Shown here one piece after another: positions 1-8,821 of a DNA stretch of 64,000 bases. The notes below the pieces were generated by a model that saw only the letters and a list, made by a program, of their open reading frames with translations, did no database searches and had not been told where the DNA came from. This DNA comes from Picosynechococcus sp. PCC 7003. GTDB lineage: Bacteria > Cyanobacteriota > Cyanobacteriia > Cyanobacteriales > MRBY01. Position 1 is the first letter of the stretch, and the number at the start of each line of letters is the position of its first letter. Position numbers and translations under genes: made by a program. Where the stretch lies: the NCBI RefSeq assembly GCF_001693255.1, contig NZ_CP016474.1, positions 2,374,661 to 2,438,660 of the forward strand, written 5' to 3'.

Positions 1-1
1 G

Positions 2-2101
2 CGGCAACTCCGGCAAAAGGATCTGCTACCAGCGATTTACATCATTTTCAGTCGACGGGGCTGCGATCGCTCGGTCACCCAACTCAATGACATCACCCTC
101 GTTTCCCCAGAAGAAGCCAAATTATTAGAAGCCACCCTGCTCCACTTTTTCTTGGATAACCAAGGGAAGCTCCAGGAAAAGCTCCTTAATCAATATGATG
201 GCACCCCAGAATTTAAAGCCCTGGTGCTGGACTTCATCGCCAAAAATCCCTTTTCTACCGAAAAACTGGTGGACTATCTCCAGGCCAATCTCCCCCTGCG
301 GGAGCAACTCTGGCAATACCTTGCCCAGCAGTCAAAATTTGCCCGTCCCGAACAAGTAGAACCGCTACTGCGGGGCATCGCGGCTCACCACGCGGGGATT
401 CTGCCGGCCTGGAAGGAACTCGTCGAAAAGCTGTTTGAAATGGGCCTCGTGAAATTGGTTTTTGCGACGGCGACTTTGGCCGCAGGGATCAATATGCCCG
501 CCCGCACCACGGTAATTTCTGCCCTCTCGAAACGAACCGATGAAGGCCATCGGATGCTCACCCCCTCGGAATTTTTGCAGATGGCGGGTCGAGCGGGTCG
601 GCGGGGCATGGATAAAGTGGGTTATGTGGTCACTGTGGAAACCCCCTTTGAAGGGGCCAAGGAAGCGTCTCGGCTTGCTCTTTCTAGTGCAGAACCCCTG
701 CGCAGTTGGTTTACGCCGTCCTATGGCATGGTCTTGAACCTGTTGCAAAAACATAGCCTGGAAGAATCTAAGGAACTCTTATCCCGGAGTTTTGCGGAAT
801 ACCAGGTGCAACAACAACTCAGTCCGGAACAGGAGGCGATCGCCGAACTGACTACGGAAATTGCCCATCTTGATATTGACCTCGCAGCCTTTGACGAACG
901 GAACTTTGAACGCTACAGCAAACTCAAAGAACGGCTCAAAGAAGAAGAACGGCTATTAGGCATCCTCCGGGAACAGGCGGAACTAGAAAACCGCAAACTG
1001 TTGGCCCCGTTATTAGACCAGCTCCCCCTCGGCTCAATCTTGCACCTTAAAGGGAAAAATTTGCGGGTCAAAGAAGCTGTTCCCGCTGTCCTCGTCGAGC
1101 AAACTGAGGAACAACAGTTTTTGTGTTTGGGCACCGATAAACGCTGGTACTTAATCAAAGAAACGGATGTGGTCGCCCTCAATGAAGGTCTTTTTCCAGC
1201 CGATCAACTGGCGCAAATTCCGCTACCCATTGATCAAAATCTCACCCTTGGGAAAAATGGCAAAGTGGATCAAGAGGCGTTTCCCCTCGTGGCGGCGATC
1301 GCCGATTACCTGTTACCCCTCACCGAAGCCCCCGAAGTAGAAGCCCAAAAACAACGCCTCGTCGCTGTCCAGGCCAAATTTGCCGCTTCTCCCCTGAGCC
1401 AACAGGACAAACCCGGCAAACTGCTCAAGCGTCACCAGCGACGCAAAGACCTCCGCAAAGAATTAAACCGTCGCCAAACCCTCTACCGTCAGCATGCCAA
1501 CAAACGTTCCTATTATTGGCAAGATTTTCTAAACCTCATTGAAGTCTTACAGGAATTTCGTGCTCTTGATGGTTATACGCCAACGGTCTTAGGTCGTACT
1601 GCGGCAACGATTCGTGGGGAAAACGAACTATGGTTGGCGCTGTGTCTGCTGTCAGGCCAATTAGACCACCTTGCTCCAGAACATTTGGCCGCCGCTATCT
1701 GTGCAATCATCAGCGAACCCCCCCGGGGCGATAGTTGGACGGACTATCCTCAACCCAATGCTGTTTTAGAAGTGCTCGGTATCCGTAAAAAAGACCAGGG
1801 CCATAATCCCGTTAGTCTGTGGGAACTGCGCCGCCAACTGTACCAAGTGCAAAAGCATTGTGGTGTGACCATGCCTGTTTGGCTTGAAAGTAAATTTATT
1901 GGCCTCGTGGAACAATGGGCCTTGGGCGTCGAGTGGACAGAACTTTGTGAAAATACCAGCCTCGATGAAGGGGACATTGTGCGGATGTTACGGCGCACGG
2001 TGGATGTCCTCTGGCAAATCCCCCAAATCCCGGAGATTAAACCTGTTCTCATGCGCACAGCCAAAGAGGCGATCGCCAAAATGAAACGCTTCCCCGTTTA
2101 G
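2..2101 (+). CDS. DEAD/DEAH-box RNA helicase with DSHCT domain, C-terminal part (5' partial)
   Basis: The frame is open from base 2, so the gene begins upstream of the window; the TTG at 152 is not the true start. About 699 residues are visible. Early in the fragment, GIAAHHAGILP, ATATLAAGINMPAR and QMAGRAGRRGMD are the C-terminal RecA-domain motifs (IV to VI) of Ski2/Mtr4-like helicases. The remaining ~450 residues contain a charged coiled region (LKERLKEEERLL) and end in a helical DSHCT-type domain. These enzymes unwind structured RNA using ATP; cyanobacterial members probably act in RNA decay or maturation, but the exact substrate is not shown here. The gene ends at 2101 and faces glmU across 61 bases with no clear terminator. 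The family assignment is firm; the precise role is inferred. Confidence 0.9.
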   Translation, partial: RQLRQKDLLPAIYIIFSRRGCDRSVTQLNDITLVSPEEAKLLEATLLHFFLDNQGKLQEKLLNQYDGTPEFKALVLDFIAKNPFSTEKLVDYLQANLPLREQLWQYLAQQSKFARPEQVEPLLRGIAAHHAGILPAWKELVEKLFEMGLVKLVFATATLAAGINMPARTTVISALSKRTDEGHRMLTPSEFLQMAGRAGRRGMDKVGYVVTVETPFEGAKEASRLALSSAEPLRSWFTPSYGMVLNLLQKHSLEESKELLSRSFAEYQVQQQLSPEQEAIAELTTEIAHLDIDLAAFDERNFERYSKLKERLKEEERLLGILREQAELENRKLLAPLLDQLPLGSILHLKGKNLRVKEAVPAVLVEQTEEQQFLCLGTDKRWYLIKETDVVALNEGLFPADQLAQIPLPIDQNLTLGKNGKVDQEAFPLVAAIADYLLPLTEAPEVEAQKQRLVAVQAKFAASPLSQQDKPGKLLKRHQRRKDLRKELNRRQTLYRQHANKRSYYWQDFLNLIEVLQEFRALDGYTPTVLGRTAATIRGENELWLALCLLSGQLDHLAPEHLAAAICAIISEPPRGDSWTDYPQPNAVLEVLGIRKKDQGHNPVSLWELRRQLYQVQKHCGVTMPVWLESKFIGLVEQWALGVEWTELCENTSLDEGDIVRMLRRTVDVLWQIPQIPEIKPVLMRTAKEAIAKMKRFPV

Positions 2102-2162
2102 CAATTGTGACATTGGCTAGTTTCATAAGGGCTTACAGCCTAAGAAAAGTTGGCTTCTCCGC

Positions 2163-3512
2163 CTAAGACTGCAAGCGCCAGCCTTTAATTTCCTTCTGGC
2201 GGGCGCGGGCGACAACTAGGCAATCATTCTCCACATCCTTGGTGATTGTTGAACCTGCTGCAATGGTCACATCCTCACCGATGATTATTGGTGCAACCAG
2301 AACGCTATTGGCTCCGGTTTTACTGCGATCGCCAATCACCGTTTGATGCTTATTTACCCCGTCATAATTAGCGGTGATCGTTCCCGCGCCGATATTCACC
2401 TTTTCTCCTAGGGTTGCATCACCGATATAGGAGAGGTGGGCCATGTTAGTGCTGTTACCGATGGTGGATTTTTTGATTTCGACAAAATTACCAACTCGAC
2501 ATTGCTCCCCAACCTTAGCCTGACCCCGAATGTGCGCATAGGGGCCAATTTGGGCATTTTCCCCTACCTGGCTATCACTCACCACGCTATAAAGAATGGC
2601 TGTATTGGCTTCAATGACGCTATTTTCAATCAAACTGCCTGGCCCCAGACGGCAACCAGTCTTGATCACGCTATTGCCCCGCAGATGGGTTTGGGGTTCG
2701 ATCATCACATCTGGTTCGAGCTGTACGGTGTCGTCAATGGTTACGGTATCGGGCTGATGAATCATCACGCCAGCCTTCATCCATTTTTCCTTGATGCGAT
2801 CCTGCAAAATTTCATAGGCAGCCGAAAGCTGAAAACGGTCATTGATGCCGCTAATTTCCTGGAAATCCGCCACATCCATCGCCATCACCTTATCGCAGTG
2901 GAGAATAACATCTGTCAGGTAATATTCCTGCTGATCGTTGTTCGTGGTTAATTTCGGCAGCGCCTCGGCCAACACTTCCCACTTAAAGCAATAGACACCG
3001 GCATTGATCCGATTATTCTGCCGCTGGGCATCGTTGCAGTCGCGGTGTTCGACGATTTGAGTAACGAGATTATCGCCATCGCAAAAAACACGCCCATAGC
3101 CTGTGGGATTCGGTAACTGAGCCGTTAATAAAGTTGCGTCATTGTTATTCTCCTGGTGGGTTTTCACGAGGTCTGCAATGGTTTCAGGACGCAGTAGGGG
3201 CACATCGCCGTTGAGAATGACCACATCACCCGCAAAGTCTTTGAGGGGTTCGAGGAGTTGTTGGACGGCGTGACCGGTGCCGAGTTGTTCTGTTTGTTCG
3301 ACAAATTCTAAGTGGGGCAAATGGGCCAGGGCCGTTTTCACCTCAGCGGCACGGTAGCCAACAATGGTACAAATGCGTTCCGGTTGGATCAAGTCACAAC
3401 TTTCAATTACCCGTTCCACGAGCGATCGCCCGCCCAGGGAATGCAGCACCTTCGGGAGGTCTGATTTCATTCTTGTACCTTTGCCTGCTGCCAAAATTGC
3501 TACCGCTACCAT
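2163..3512 (-). CDS. glmU: Bifunctional UDP-N-acetylglucosamine pyrophosphorylase / glucosamine-1-phosphate N-acetyltransferase
   Basis: GlmU makes UDP-GlcNAc, the precursor of peptidoglycan and lipopolysaccharide, by acetylating glucosamine-1-phosphate and then uridylylating it in the cytoplasm. The start is placed at the ATG at 3512 because the nucleotidyltransferase motif [17 protein letters not shown] follows at once; the frame is open 35 codons further upstream, but that extension has no GlmU character. The N-terminal half carries LNGDVPLL and [11 protein letters not shown]. The C-terminal half is a left-handed beta helix of hexapeptide repeats ([32 protein letters not shown]) that forms the trimeric acetyltransferase. 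The length of 449 residues matches the family (about 456). It is convergent with the helicase and divergent from the DUF3326 gene. Confidence 0.97.
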   Translation of the reverse strand: MVAVAILAAGKGTRMKSDLPKVLHSLGGRSLVERVIESCDLIQPERICTIVGYRAAEVKTALAHLPHLEFVEQTEQLGTGHAVQQLLEPLKDFAGDVVILNGDVPLLRPETIADLVKTHQENNNDATLLTAQLPNPTGYGRVFCDGDNLVTQIVEHRDCNDAQRQNNRINAGVYCFKWEVLAEALPKLTTNNDQQEYYLTDVILHCDKVMAMDVADFQEISGINDRFQLSAAYEILQDRIKEKWMKAGVMIHQPDTVTIDDTVQLEPDVMIEPQTHLRGNSVIKTGCRLGPGSLIENSVIEANTAILYSVVSDSQVGENAQIGPYAHIRGQAKVGEQCRVGNFVEIKKSTIGNSTNMAHLSYIGDATLGEKVNIGAGTITANYDGVNKHQTVIGDRSKTGANSVLVAPIIIGEDVTIAAGSTITKDVENDCLVVARARQKEIKGWRLQS

Positions 3513-3689
3513 TGCCTTTGCTGTGTGTGATTGACTGACATTATTTTCAGTGTGGAGTATATCGTATTGTTTGGGCCTTCCGGCATCGGTGTGCTGGAAG
3601 ATTCTTTTTTTACTCAAAAACGCTGGGGGGCTGAAGCTGTTTCCGGATTAGTGCTAAATTTCTCAAACGTTCCTTTCCAGTAAATTTTT

Positions 3690-4763
3690 ATGTCCTTTAC
3701 CCCGACCCCAAACCAAACGGCTCCCTATACCTCAATGCTGATTATCCCCACGGGGATCGGCGCGAAAATTGGTGGCTACGCGGGGGACGGGATTCCCATG
3801 GCGCGGCTCATGGCCCAGGTGTGCGATCGCCTGATTACCCATCCCAATGTGTTGAACGGGGCGCAACTGTTTTGGCCCATGGCGAATACGTTCTATGTAG
3901 AAGGTTATGGCCTCGATCAATTTGCAGCAGGAAATTGGGGCTTAAAACCGGTGCGACAAAACAAAGTAGGGTTACTTCTCGATCAAGGCATTGAAGCAGA
4001 ATTAAAAACTCGCCATATCCAGGGGGCCGAAGCCTGTCGTGCGACTTTGGGTTTACCAATCACGGATTATGTTGTGACAGATGCGCCATTAAATGTCACC
4101 CTCAAGGTTTCCGAAACGGGGGTCAGTTGGGGCACCATCGAAAATGTCGGCAGTTTGCTGCGGGCAGCGGAAAAGTTGATTACCCAAGCCAAGGTAGAGG
4201 CGATCGCCGTCATTGCCCGTTTCCCCGATGATGAAGATAGCGAGCTTTTGGCCCAATATCGTCAAGGGTCCGGGGTGGATGCCCTCGCGGGTGCTGAAGC
4301 CGTAATTTCCCACCTGCTCGTGAAAAAATTTCAAATTCCCTGCGCCCATGCCCCGGCCTTATCCCCGTTGCCCATTGAACCAGAACTTTCTCCTAAGGCC
4401 GCCGCTGAGGAATTGGGTTATACATTCTTGCCCTGTATTTTGGCGGGTTTAAGCTATGCGCCCCAATTTGTCACCAAAGGCGATCGCCAATCCGGAGAAA
4501 TCTGGGCCGATCAGGTAGATAGCCTGGTGATCCCCGCCAGTGCCTGCGGTGGGAGTGCTGTTTTGAGCCTGGCCCAAACTGAAACATTAATTATTGCTGT
4601 AAACGAAAATGACACTGCATTAAGCATTTTTCCAGAATCCGTTGGGATTAAAGCCCGTCGAGTAGACTCATATTTAGAGGCCGTCGGGATGATGGTTGCC
4701 CATCGTGCGGGTTTAGAGTTTGCCAGCTTGACCCCATCCGTGCCGCCGCTCAATGCAATCTAG
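3690..4763 (+). CDS. DUF3326 domain protein of unknown function
   Basis: A 357-residue soluble protein that I recognise as the DUF3326 family, widespread in cyanobacteria but without an established function. Visible features are the N-terminal LIIPTGIGAKIGGYAGDG segment, a glycine-rich stretch IPASACGGSAVLSLAQTE, and a C-terminal segment (LIIAVNENDTAL, then SVGIKARRVDSYLEAVGMM) that looks like a nucleotide- or cofactor-binding alpha/beta fold; that reading is only an impression. There is no signal peptide or membrane segment. It is followed after 15 bases by a CPBP-type membrane protease on the same strand, so the two are probably co-transcribed. The ATG at 3690 sits 177 bases from the divergent glmU start, leaving room for two promoters. 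Confidence 0.8.
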   Translation: MSFTPTPNQTAPYTSMLIIPTGIGAKIGGYAGDGIPMARLMAQVCDRLITHPNVLNGAQLFWPMANTFYVEGYGLDQFAAGNWGLKPVRQNKVGLLLDQGIEAELKTRHIQGAEACRATLGLPITDYVVTDAPLNVTLKVSETGVSWGTIENVGSLLRAAEKLITQAKVEAIAVIARFPDDEDSELLAQYRQGSGVDALAGAEAVISHLLVKKFQIPCAHAPALSPLPIEPELSPKAAAEELGYTFLPCILAGLSYAPQFVTKGDRQSGEIWADQVDSLVIPASACGGSAVLSLAQTETLIIAVNENDTALSIFPESVGIKARRVDSYLEAVGMMVAHRAGLEFASLTPSVPPLNAI

Positions 4764-4778
4764 GTTTTATTTATTACT

Positions 4779-5360
4779 GTGAATCAATCCAACCAACCGC
4801 CCATGGAACCACTATCCCGCCAACAGGTATTGCTCCTGATGGGGATTACGGCGCTCTTACTTTTTATTGTGGGAAATCTCTGGCGGTTAATTGGCAATGT
4901 GGAACTTTTGGCCTGGGAATTTTCTGGTCTTGCTCTCATTCAGGGGGTGGCGATCGCCTTGGGAATCATCGGCGCGAGCAGCGTCCTCTATGCCGTCTGG
5001 GCGGAATATCGTCGCAGTGTCGATACTTATCTCGAATTTGTCCTCAAACCCCTCGCAGTACCTGATTCCATTTGGTTGGGATTATTACCAGGACTGAGTG
5101 AAGAATTTTTATTTCGGGGGATCATGTTACCGGGCTTGGGTCTAGGTTGGGGTGCCCTCTGTTTATCGAGCCTAATTTTTGGGGTACTCCACATCAGCGG
5201 CGCCCAGCAGTGGCCCTATGCCGTTTGGGCAACGATAATCGGCTTTATTCTCGGCTACAGTGCGATCGCCACGGGAAATTTACTCGTACCCGTGATTGCC
5301 CACATTGTCACAAACTTTACCTCAAGCCTGATTTGGAAGCTCCGTTATGCTAACTCGTAG
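4779..5360 (+). CDS. CPBP-family intramembrane glutamic protease
   Basis: A 193-residue membrane protein of the CPBP (CAAX protease/Abi) family, which cuts peptides inside the membrane. The family signature is complete: GLSEEFLFRG with the catalytic Glu pair at residues 108-109 and Arg113, followed by IFGVLH (His138) in the next helix and a final helix with a His in VIAHIV. Hydrophobic segments fall at about residues 16-40, 48-72, 96-104, 122-138 and 145-185. Translation is taken from the GTG at 4779; an in-frame ATG at 4803 is an alternative. It lies 15 bases after the DUF3326 gene. Cyanobacteria have several such paralogues, some proposed in protein sorting or bacteriocin immunity; the substrate here is unknown. 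Confidence 0.88.
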   Translation: MNQSNQPPMEPLSRQQVLLLMGITALLLFIVGNLWRLIGNVELLAWEFSGLALIQGVAIALGIIGASSVLYAVWAEYRRSVDTYLEFVLKPLAVPDSIWLGLLPGLSEEFLFRGIMLPGLGLGWGALCLSSLIFGVLHISGAQQWPYAVWATIIGFILGYSAIATGNLLVPVIAHIVTNFTSSLIWKLRYANS

Positions 5361-5620
5361 CATTGACACCCCCAAAAATAGGCAAAAAAATACAGGATTT
5401 ACACCCGCCGCGCCGTCTTACCTCAGCTTATGACCTGGAAAATCCAGGGGGGAAGGACAGAACTCAGCTTCCGTTTCCGAGTACAAGCCCGGTCTACTAC
5501 CGCGAGAACTTAAATAGTCTTCCCAATTAGCTCAAGCATAGATCAACAAACAATATTGGTAGTCACCAACGCAGTAGGCTTTGATCCTGTTGAAAATTAT
5601 CTTAAAGGATTATTTTGCGT
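5361..5620. other. Convergent spacer with a structured, GC-rich core; possible small RNA
   Basis: These 260 bases separate two convergent genes, so they hold no promoter for either. The middle (about 5400-5520) is richer in G and C than the flanks. It contains a perfect 6-bp hairpin CCTGGA-AAA-TCCAGG at 5434-5448, and other short complementary words such as CTCAGCTT repeated at about 5422 and 5463. I could not match it to tmRNA, RNase P RNA, SRP RNA or a tRNA by their conserved motifs, and no convincing reading frame crosses it. A small RNA is possible but unproven. Confidence 0.25.
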
Positions 5621-6187
5621 TTACGCAACTGCACAAAGTTCGGCGATCGCCACTGGGCTTTCCACCTTGACAGCCAGGGTTAAACGCTCCTTGGGATTAT
5701 TTTGTACCCGCTCAATGGTGAAGGCTTTGCCACCATAGATTTGAGTTAAGGCAGTGCTGAGATCTGCTTTTACAGCGGCAAACCCTTCGTCGGTATTCGG
5801 GCCATGGAGCCGATCATTGCTGATGTAGAGAAATTCATTGCCCTTGAGGGTGATCTCCGTTTCTTGTTCAAGTAAGCTGCCAAATTTAGCTGCTGACTGG
5901 ACTAAATCGGCGATCGCCTCAGGGTGGGGTTGATTTTCTACACTGCTCCAACGGCGCTGGGCATACAGACCATAACCCCCCTGGTGCTCCATCATATAGT
6001 TGATTTCGTAGGTGACGAGCATAATTCCTGGGCCATCGGGCACATGGCGATAGTCCACCACATCGATCAGGGTGCCTTCAATTTTTTCATCCCGGATCCA
6101 TCCCTGAAAAACCCCGATTAACGATGCTTCATCAAAACTAGAGGGCATTTGGGCCGGAAATTTTACACAAAAACGTTCAATATACAC
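5621..6187 (-). CDS. Conserved hypothetical protein (188 aa)
   Basis: A 188-residue soluble protein that I do not recognise by name. It reads as a real gene: it has an even amino-acid composition and a HIP1 site within the frame, and no competing frame is as plausible. Notable words are FQGWIRDEKIEGTLIDVVDYRHVPDGPGIMLVTYEINYMM near the middle of the N-terminal half and QGGYGLYAQRRW at about residues 70-81. No signal peptide, membrane helix or known catalytic motif is visible. It sits downstream of the nitrite/sulfite reductase on the same strand, 146 bases after that gene's start-distal end when read on the minus strand in reverse order, so it is transcribed from its own upstream region at 6188-6333 or by read-through from the reductase. 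Confidence 0.75.
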   Translation of the reverse strand: MYIERFCVKFPAQMPSSFDEASLIGVFQGWIRDEKIEGTLIDVVDYRHVPDGPGIMLVTYEINYMMEHQGGYGLYAQRRWSSVENQPHPEAIADLVQSAAKFGSLLEQETEITLKGNEFLYISNDRLHGPNTDEGFAAVKADLSTALTQIYGGKAFTIERVQNNPKERLTLAVKVESPVAIAELCAVA

Positions 6188-6333
6188 GAGTTTTTTTACT
6201 TTAAGTGACGACTGAGAAACTTAGACAATAACTGTTTCGAGCAACATTAAAACAGATCAAGGTTGACATAAATGGGGTGAGCAACCCTGCCCACCCGATT
6301 TTGTCCGAAGAACCTAACGCAACATTTTGCTGT

Positions 6334-8661
6334 TTAGTTGGTTCCAAATCCTTGCTTCAGGAGCCATTGCTTAAAGCTCACCGGACTGGTGATCCCCGCC
6401 TCGATCATTCGACCGTTGCAAGCATGGGCCGCTTCGATAAAGAGACGAGATTCTTCCACTAAGCGTTGGGATTGTTCAAGGCTTGCGGCTTTGTCCTTGT
6501 GTTTCAGAGCCGAAAAGAAGAACTGGGCAAATTTCCCCTTCGCAAAGGGATCAAAGAACAGTTCCGTATCGTAGAAATACTTGCGGAATTCGGCACTGAC
6601 CACTTCGGGATCATCGCTAATGTCGATATTTTGGAATTTCAACAGGGCTTGGGCCGCACTGACCATGGCGGCGATCGCCTTATCCGCAGCCAGTTGAACG
6701 TCCCCATTTTGCGGGTTATCCAGTAACACCGTCGCATCAAAGTGGAGACTTTCCGCGTCGGCCATACTAAAGTCCGTGAGGGTGACTACTTCCCCCGCAC
6801 ATTCACCGACCCCAATATCCCCAAGGGTAAATTCGCGGGTATCCGCCCAGTCAGAATAAAAAGAAGGATCTTCTTCGTAGCTGGGAACATCTGTGAAGGG
6901 CTGCAGGCGGTCTTTCATTTCCTTACGGCCAATGCGGTTAAAGAAGTCCGTAAACTTCTCATTTTCGAGCCGCTCTTGCATGAACGTATCAATCAAAAAT
7001 TCCACCACATCGGGAATTCGCTTCGAGGGCAAAACGCCCATGGATTTACCGTAGGTAGACGCATTGTTTGCCCATTCCCCACCGAGCACAAGGTTAAAGT
7101 GGGGCACCCGGCGGCGCTGTACCTGACGACTTGAACCATAGAAACCGATTTCTGCCACCATATGTTGGGAGCAGGAGTTGAAACAGCCGCTAATTTTGAT
7201 GCGGATATCTTTCACGGTTTGGTCATACTGCCAACCCTTGACCGCCATCCGCCGTTGCAGCTCACCAGCCAGACCACGGGAACTCCCGATCCCTAGTTTG
7301 CAGGTATCTGTACCGGGGCAAGCAGTGATGTCAATGATCGAATGGGCACCGCCAGCATGCAGGCTGATCGCCTTGAGATCCGCATAGAGGGCGGGCAAAT
7401 CTGCTTCATGGACCCAACGGATCAAGATATTCTGCTCAACGGTCGTCCGTACTGTGTCATTGGTATATTTGCGGACGATATCGGCCAAACCCCGGAACTG
7501 GGGTGAAGTGGCATCCCCTAGGGGCAAAGAAACCGCAACGGTATAGAAGCCCGGTTGCCGTTGGGGATAGAGGTTAGTTGTTTTCCACTGGGTGAATTCT
7601 TCACCATGGTCGAAGGTTTGATCCGCAGTGACGGGGGCTGGTTTGCCTTTTTCTTCGTAGGTCGTCAGGCGATCAACCCAAGCTGTCCAACCGGGATCGG
7701 GTTCGAGGGTGGCCCGTTCTTCGGTCACCAGACGCTTAAATTCTTCTAGGCCCAGTTTTTGGACAAGGAATTTAATCCGGGCTTTATTGCGGTTTTTCTT
7801 TTCTCCAAGGCGGGCAAAGACGCGGAAAATGGCCTGGGAGAGGGGAAAAATTTCCTCAAGGGGCACAAAATCTTCAAAGAGCTTGGCGAGGAACGGTACA
7901 GAACCTAAGCCACCACCGACATAAACCTTGAATCCTTTGACAATTTCACCATTAATTTCTTTGGTTTTAGCGATAAAGCCAAGGTCATGCATGGAAGTAA
8001 GACCACAGGGGTGATCTTCGCAGCCAGAGAAGGCAATTTTTAATTTACGGCCAAAATCTTGAATATCGCGGTGGCCGAGGAAGAAATCCGTGAGTTCTTG
8101 GGCGTGGCCGGTGACATCAAAGACTTCGTCGTGGCAAACACCGGCAAGGGGACAAGCGGTAACGTTACGCACGGAGTTACCACAGGCTTCCCGTACGGTG
8201 ATCCCTACGGATGCTAAGCGACGGTGCATATCCGGGACATTATCGAGGGAAATGAAGTGGAGTTGAATGTCCTGGCGGGTGGTGATGTGGAGAATGTTGT
8301 CGGAGTATTCTTCGCAAATGTCAGCGAGAACATCCATCTGTTCGGCAGTCATCCCGCCGTAGGGAATTTTGATCCGCTGCATCCCTGGGGCCTGCCATTT
8401 GGTATCGGGGCCTTTGGTGAGTTCTGTTTTTGGAAAAGGAATTGCTTTGGCTTTGACCCCATCATTCCGGAAGCCGTTATCGTAACGCTGACCATAGGCT
8501 CCCCGACGAAGACGCAGTTCGGCAAAAACTTTTTCGTCGAGTTTGTCCTGGCAGCGGAGGGCCATTTGGTTTTCAAAGGTGTCAATTTCTTCGGCCATCT
8601 GGGGCGGAATGCGATCGCCAAGGACCTCTTTCCAAGTTTTGGGAGTTGTCGTCGTGGTCAT
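6334..8661 (-). CDS. Ferredoxin-type nitrite/sulfite reductase with C-terminal helical (HEPN-like) extension
   Basis: A 775-residue siroheme and [4Fe-4S] reductase, which would carry out six-electron reduction of nitrite or sulfite in the cytoplasm using reduced ferredoxin. The catalytic half has the cluster and siroheme cysteines C448-x5-C454 (ACPGTDTCKLGI) and C493-x3-C497 (SGCFNSCSQH). The pseudo-symmetric N-terminal half carries a similar pair set, C170-x5-C176 and C214-x4-C219. Typical ferredoxin NirA is about 510 residues and Sir about 640; here about 130 extra residues (about 645-775) form a helical region rich in Ala, Leu and Phe, resembling the HEPN-like tails found on some reductases. 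No nitrate transport or reduction genes lie nearby and no NtcA box is evident upstream, so nitrite versus sulfite is left open. Confidence 0.88.
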   Translation of the reverse strand: MTTTTTPKTWKEVLGDRIPPQMAEEIDTFENQMALRCQDKLDEKVFAELRLRRGAYGQRYDNGFRNDGVKAKAIPFPKTELTKGPDTKWQAPGMQRIKIPYGGMTAEQMDVLADICEEYSDNILHITTRQDIQLHFISLDNVPDMHRRLASVGITVREACGNSVRNVTACPLAGVCHDEVFDVTGHAQELTDFFLGHRDIQDFGRKLKIAFSGCEDHPCGLTSMHDLGFIAKTKEINGEIVKGFKVYVGGGLGSVPFLAKLFEDFVPLEEIFPLSQAIFRVFARLGEKKNRNKARIKFLVQKLGLEEFKRLVTEERATLEPDPGWTAWVDRLTTYEEKGKPAPVTADQTFDHGEEFTQWKTTNLYPQRQPGFYTVAVSLPLGDATSPQFRGLADIVRKYTNDTVRTTVEQNILIRWVHEADLPALYADLKAISLHAGGAHSIIDITACPGTDTCKLGIGSSRGLAGELQRRMAVKGWQYDQTVKDIRIKISGCFNSCSQHMVAEIGFYGSSRQVQRRRVPHFNLVLGGEWANNASTYGKSMGVLPSKRIPDVVEFLIDTFMQERLENEKFTDFFNRIGRKEMKDRLQPFTDVPSYEEDPSFYSDWADTREFTLGDIGVGECAGEVVTLTDFSMADAESLHFDATVLLDNPQNGDVQLAADKAIAAMVSAAQALLKFQNIDISDDPEVVSAEFRKYFYDTELFFDPFAKGKFAQFFFSALKHKDKAASLEQSQRLVEESRLFIEAAHACNGRMIEAGITSPVSFKQWLLKQGFGTN

Positions 8662-8744
8662 AGGGTGTTCTTCTTCTGTAGGAGCTAATTCGGATTGGCC
8701 TGGAATGATTTAAGGGTCAGGCCCGCAATATAGATAAAAAATTA

Positions 8745-8785
8745 CTCGGATGTACTATGGTGACACAAAATTTCGGTGATCCGAG
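8745..8785 (-). promoter_or_regulatory. Inverted repeat upstream of the nitrite/sulfite reductase gene, candidate operator
   Basis: CTCGGAT at 8745-8751 and ATCCGAG at 8779-8785 form a perfect 7-bp inverted repeat with a 27-base spacer. It lies 84-124 bases upstream of the reductase start at 8661, within the 160-base spacer that separates it from the RND permease stop. Spacing and position would suit a regulator that binds two half sites, or a hairpin in a long leader. No regulator gene is adjacent and I cannot name the factor. Confidence 0.3.
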
Positions 8786-8821
8786 CAAGTCCGATAAAAT
8801 CTGTAATTTTGTGGAAAGAAA

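Noticed and set aside
2436-2951. 171-codon plus-strand frame inside glmU
   Set aside because: It is antisense to the conserved beta-helix region of GlmU; its composition is unlike a soluble protein.
8662-8821. NtcA box (GTA-N8-TAC) upstream of the nitrite/sulfite reductase
   Set aside because: Checked on both strands; no match to the spaced GTA/TAC pattern was found.
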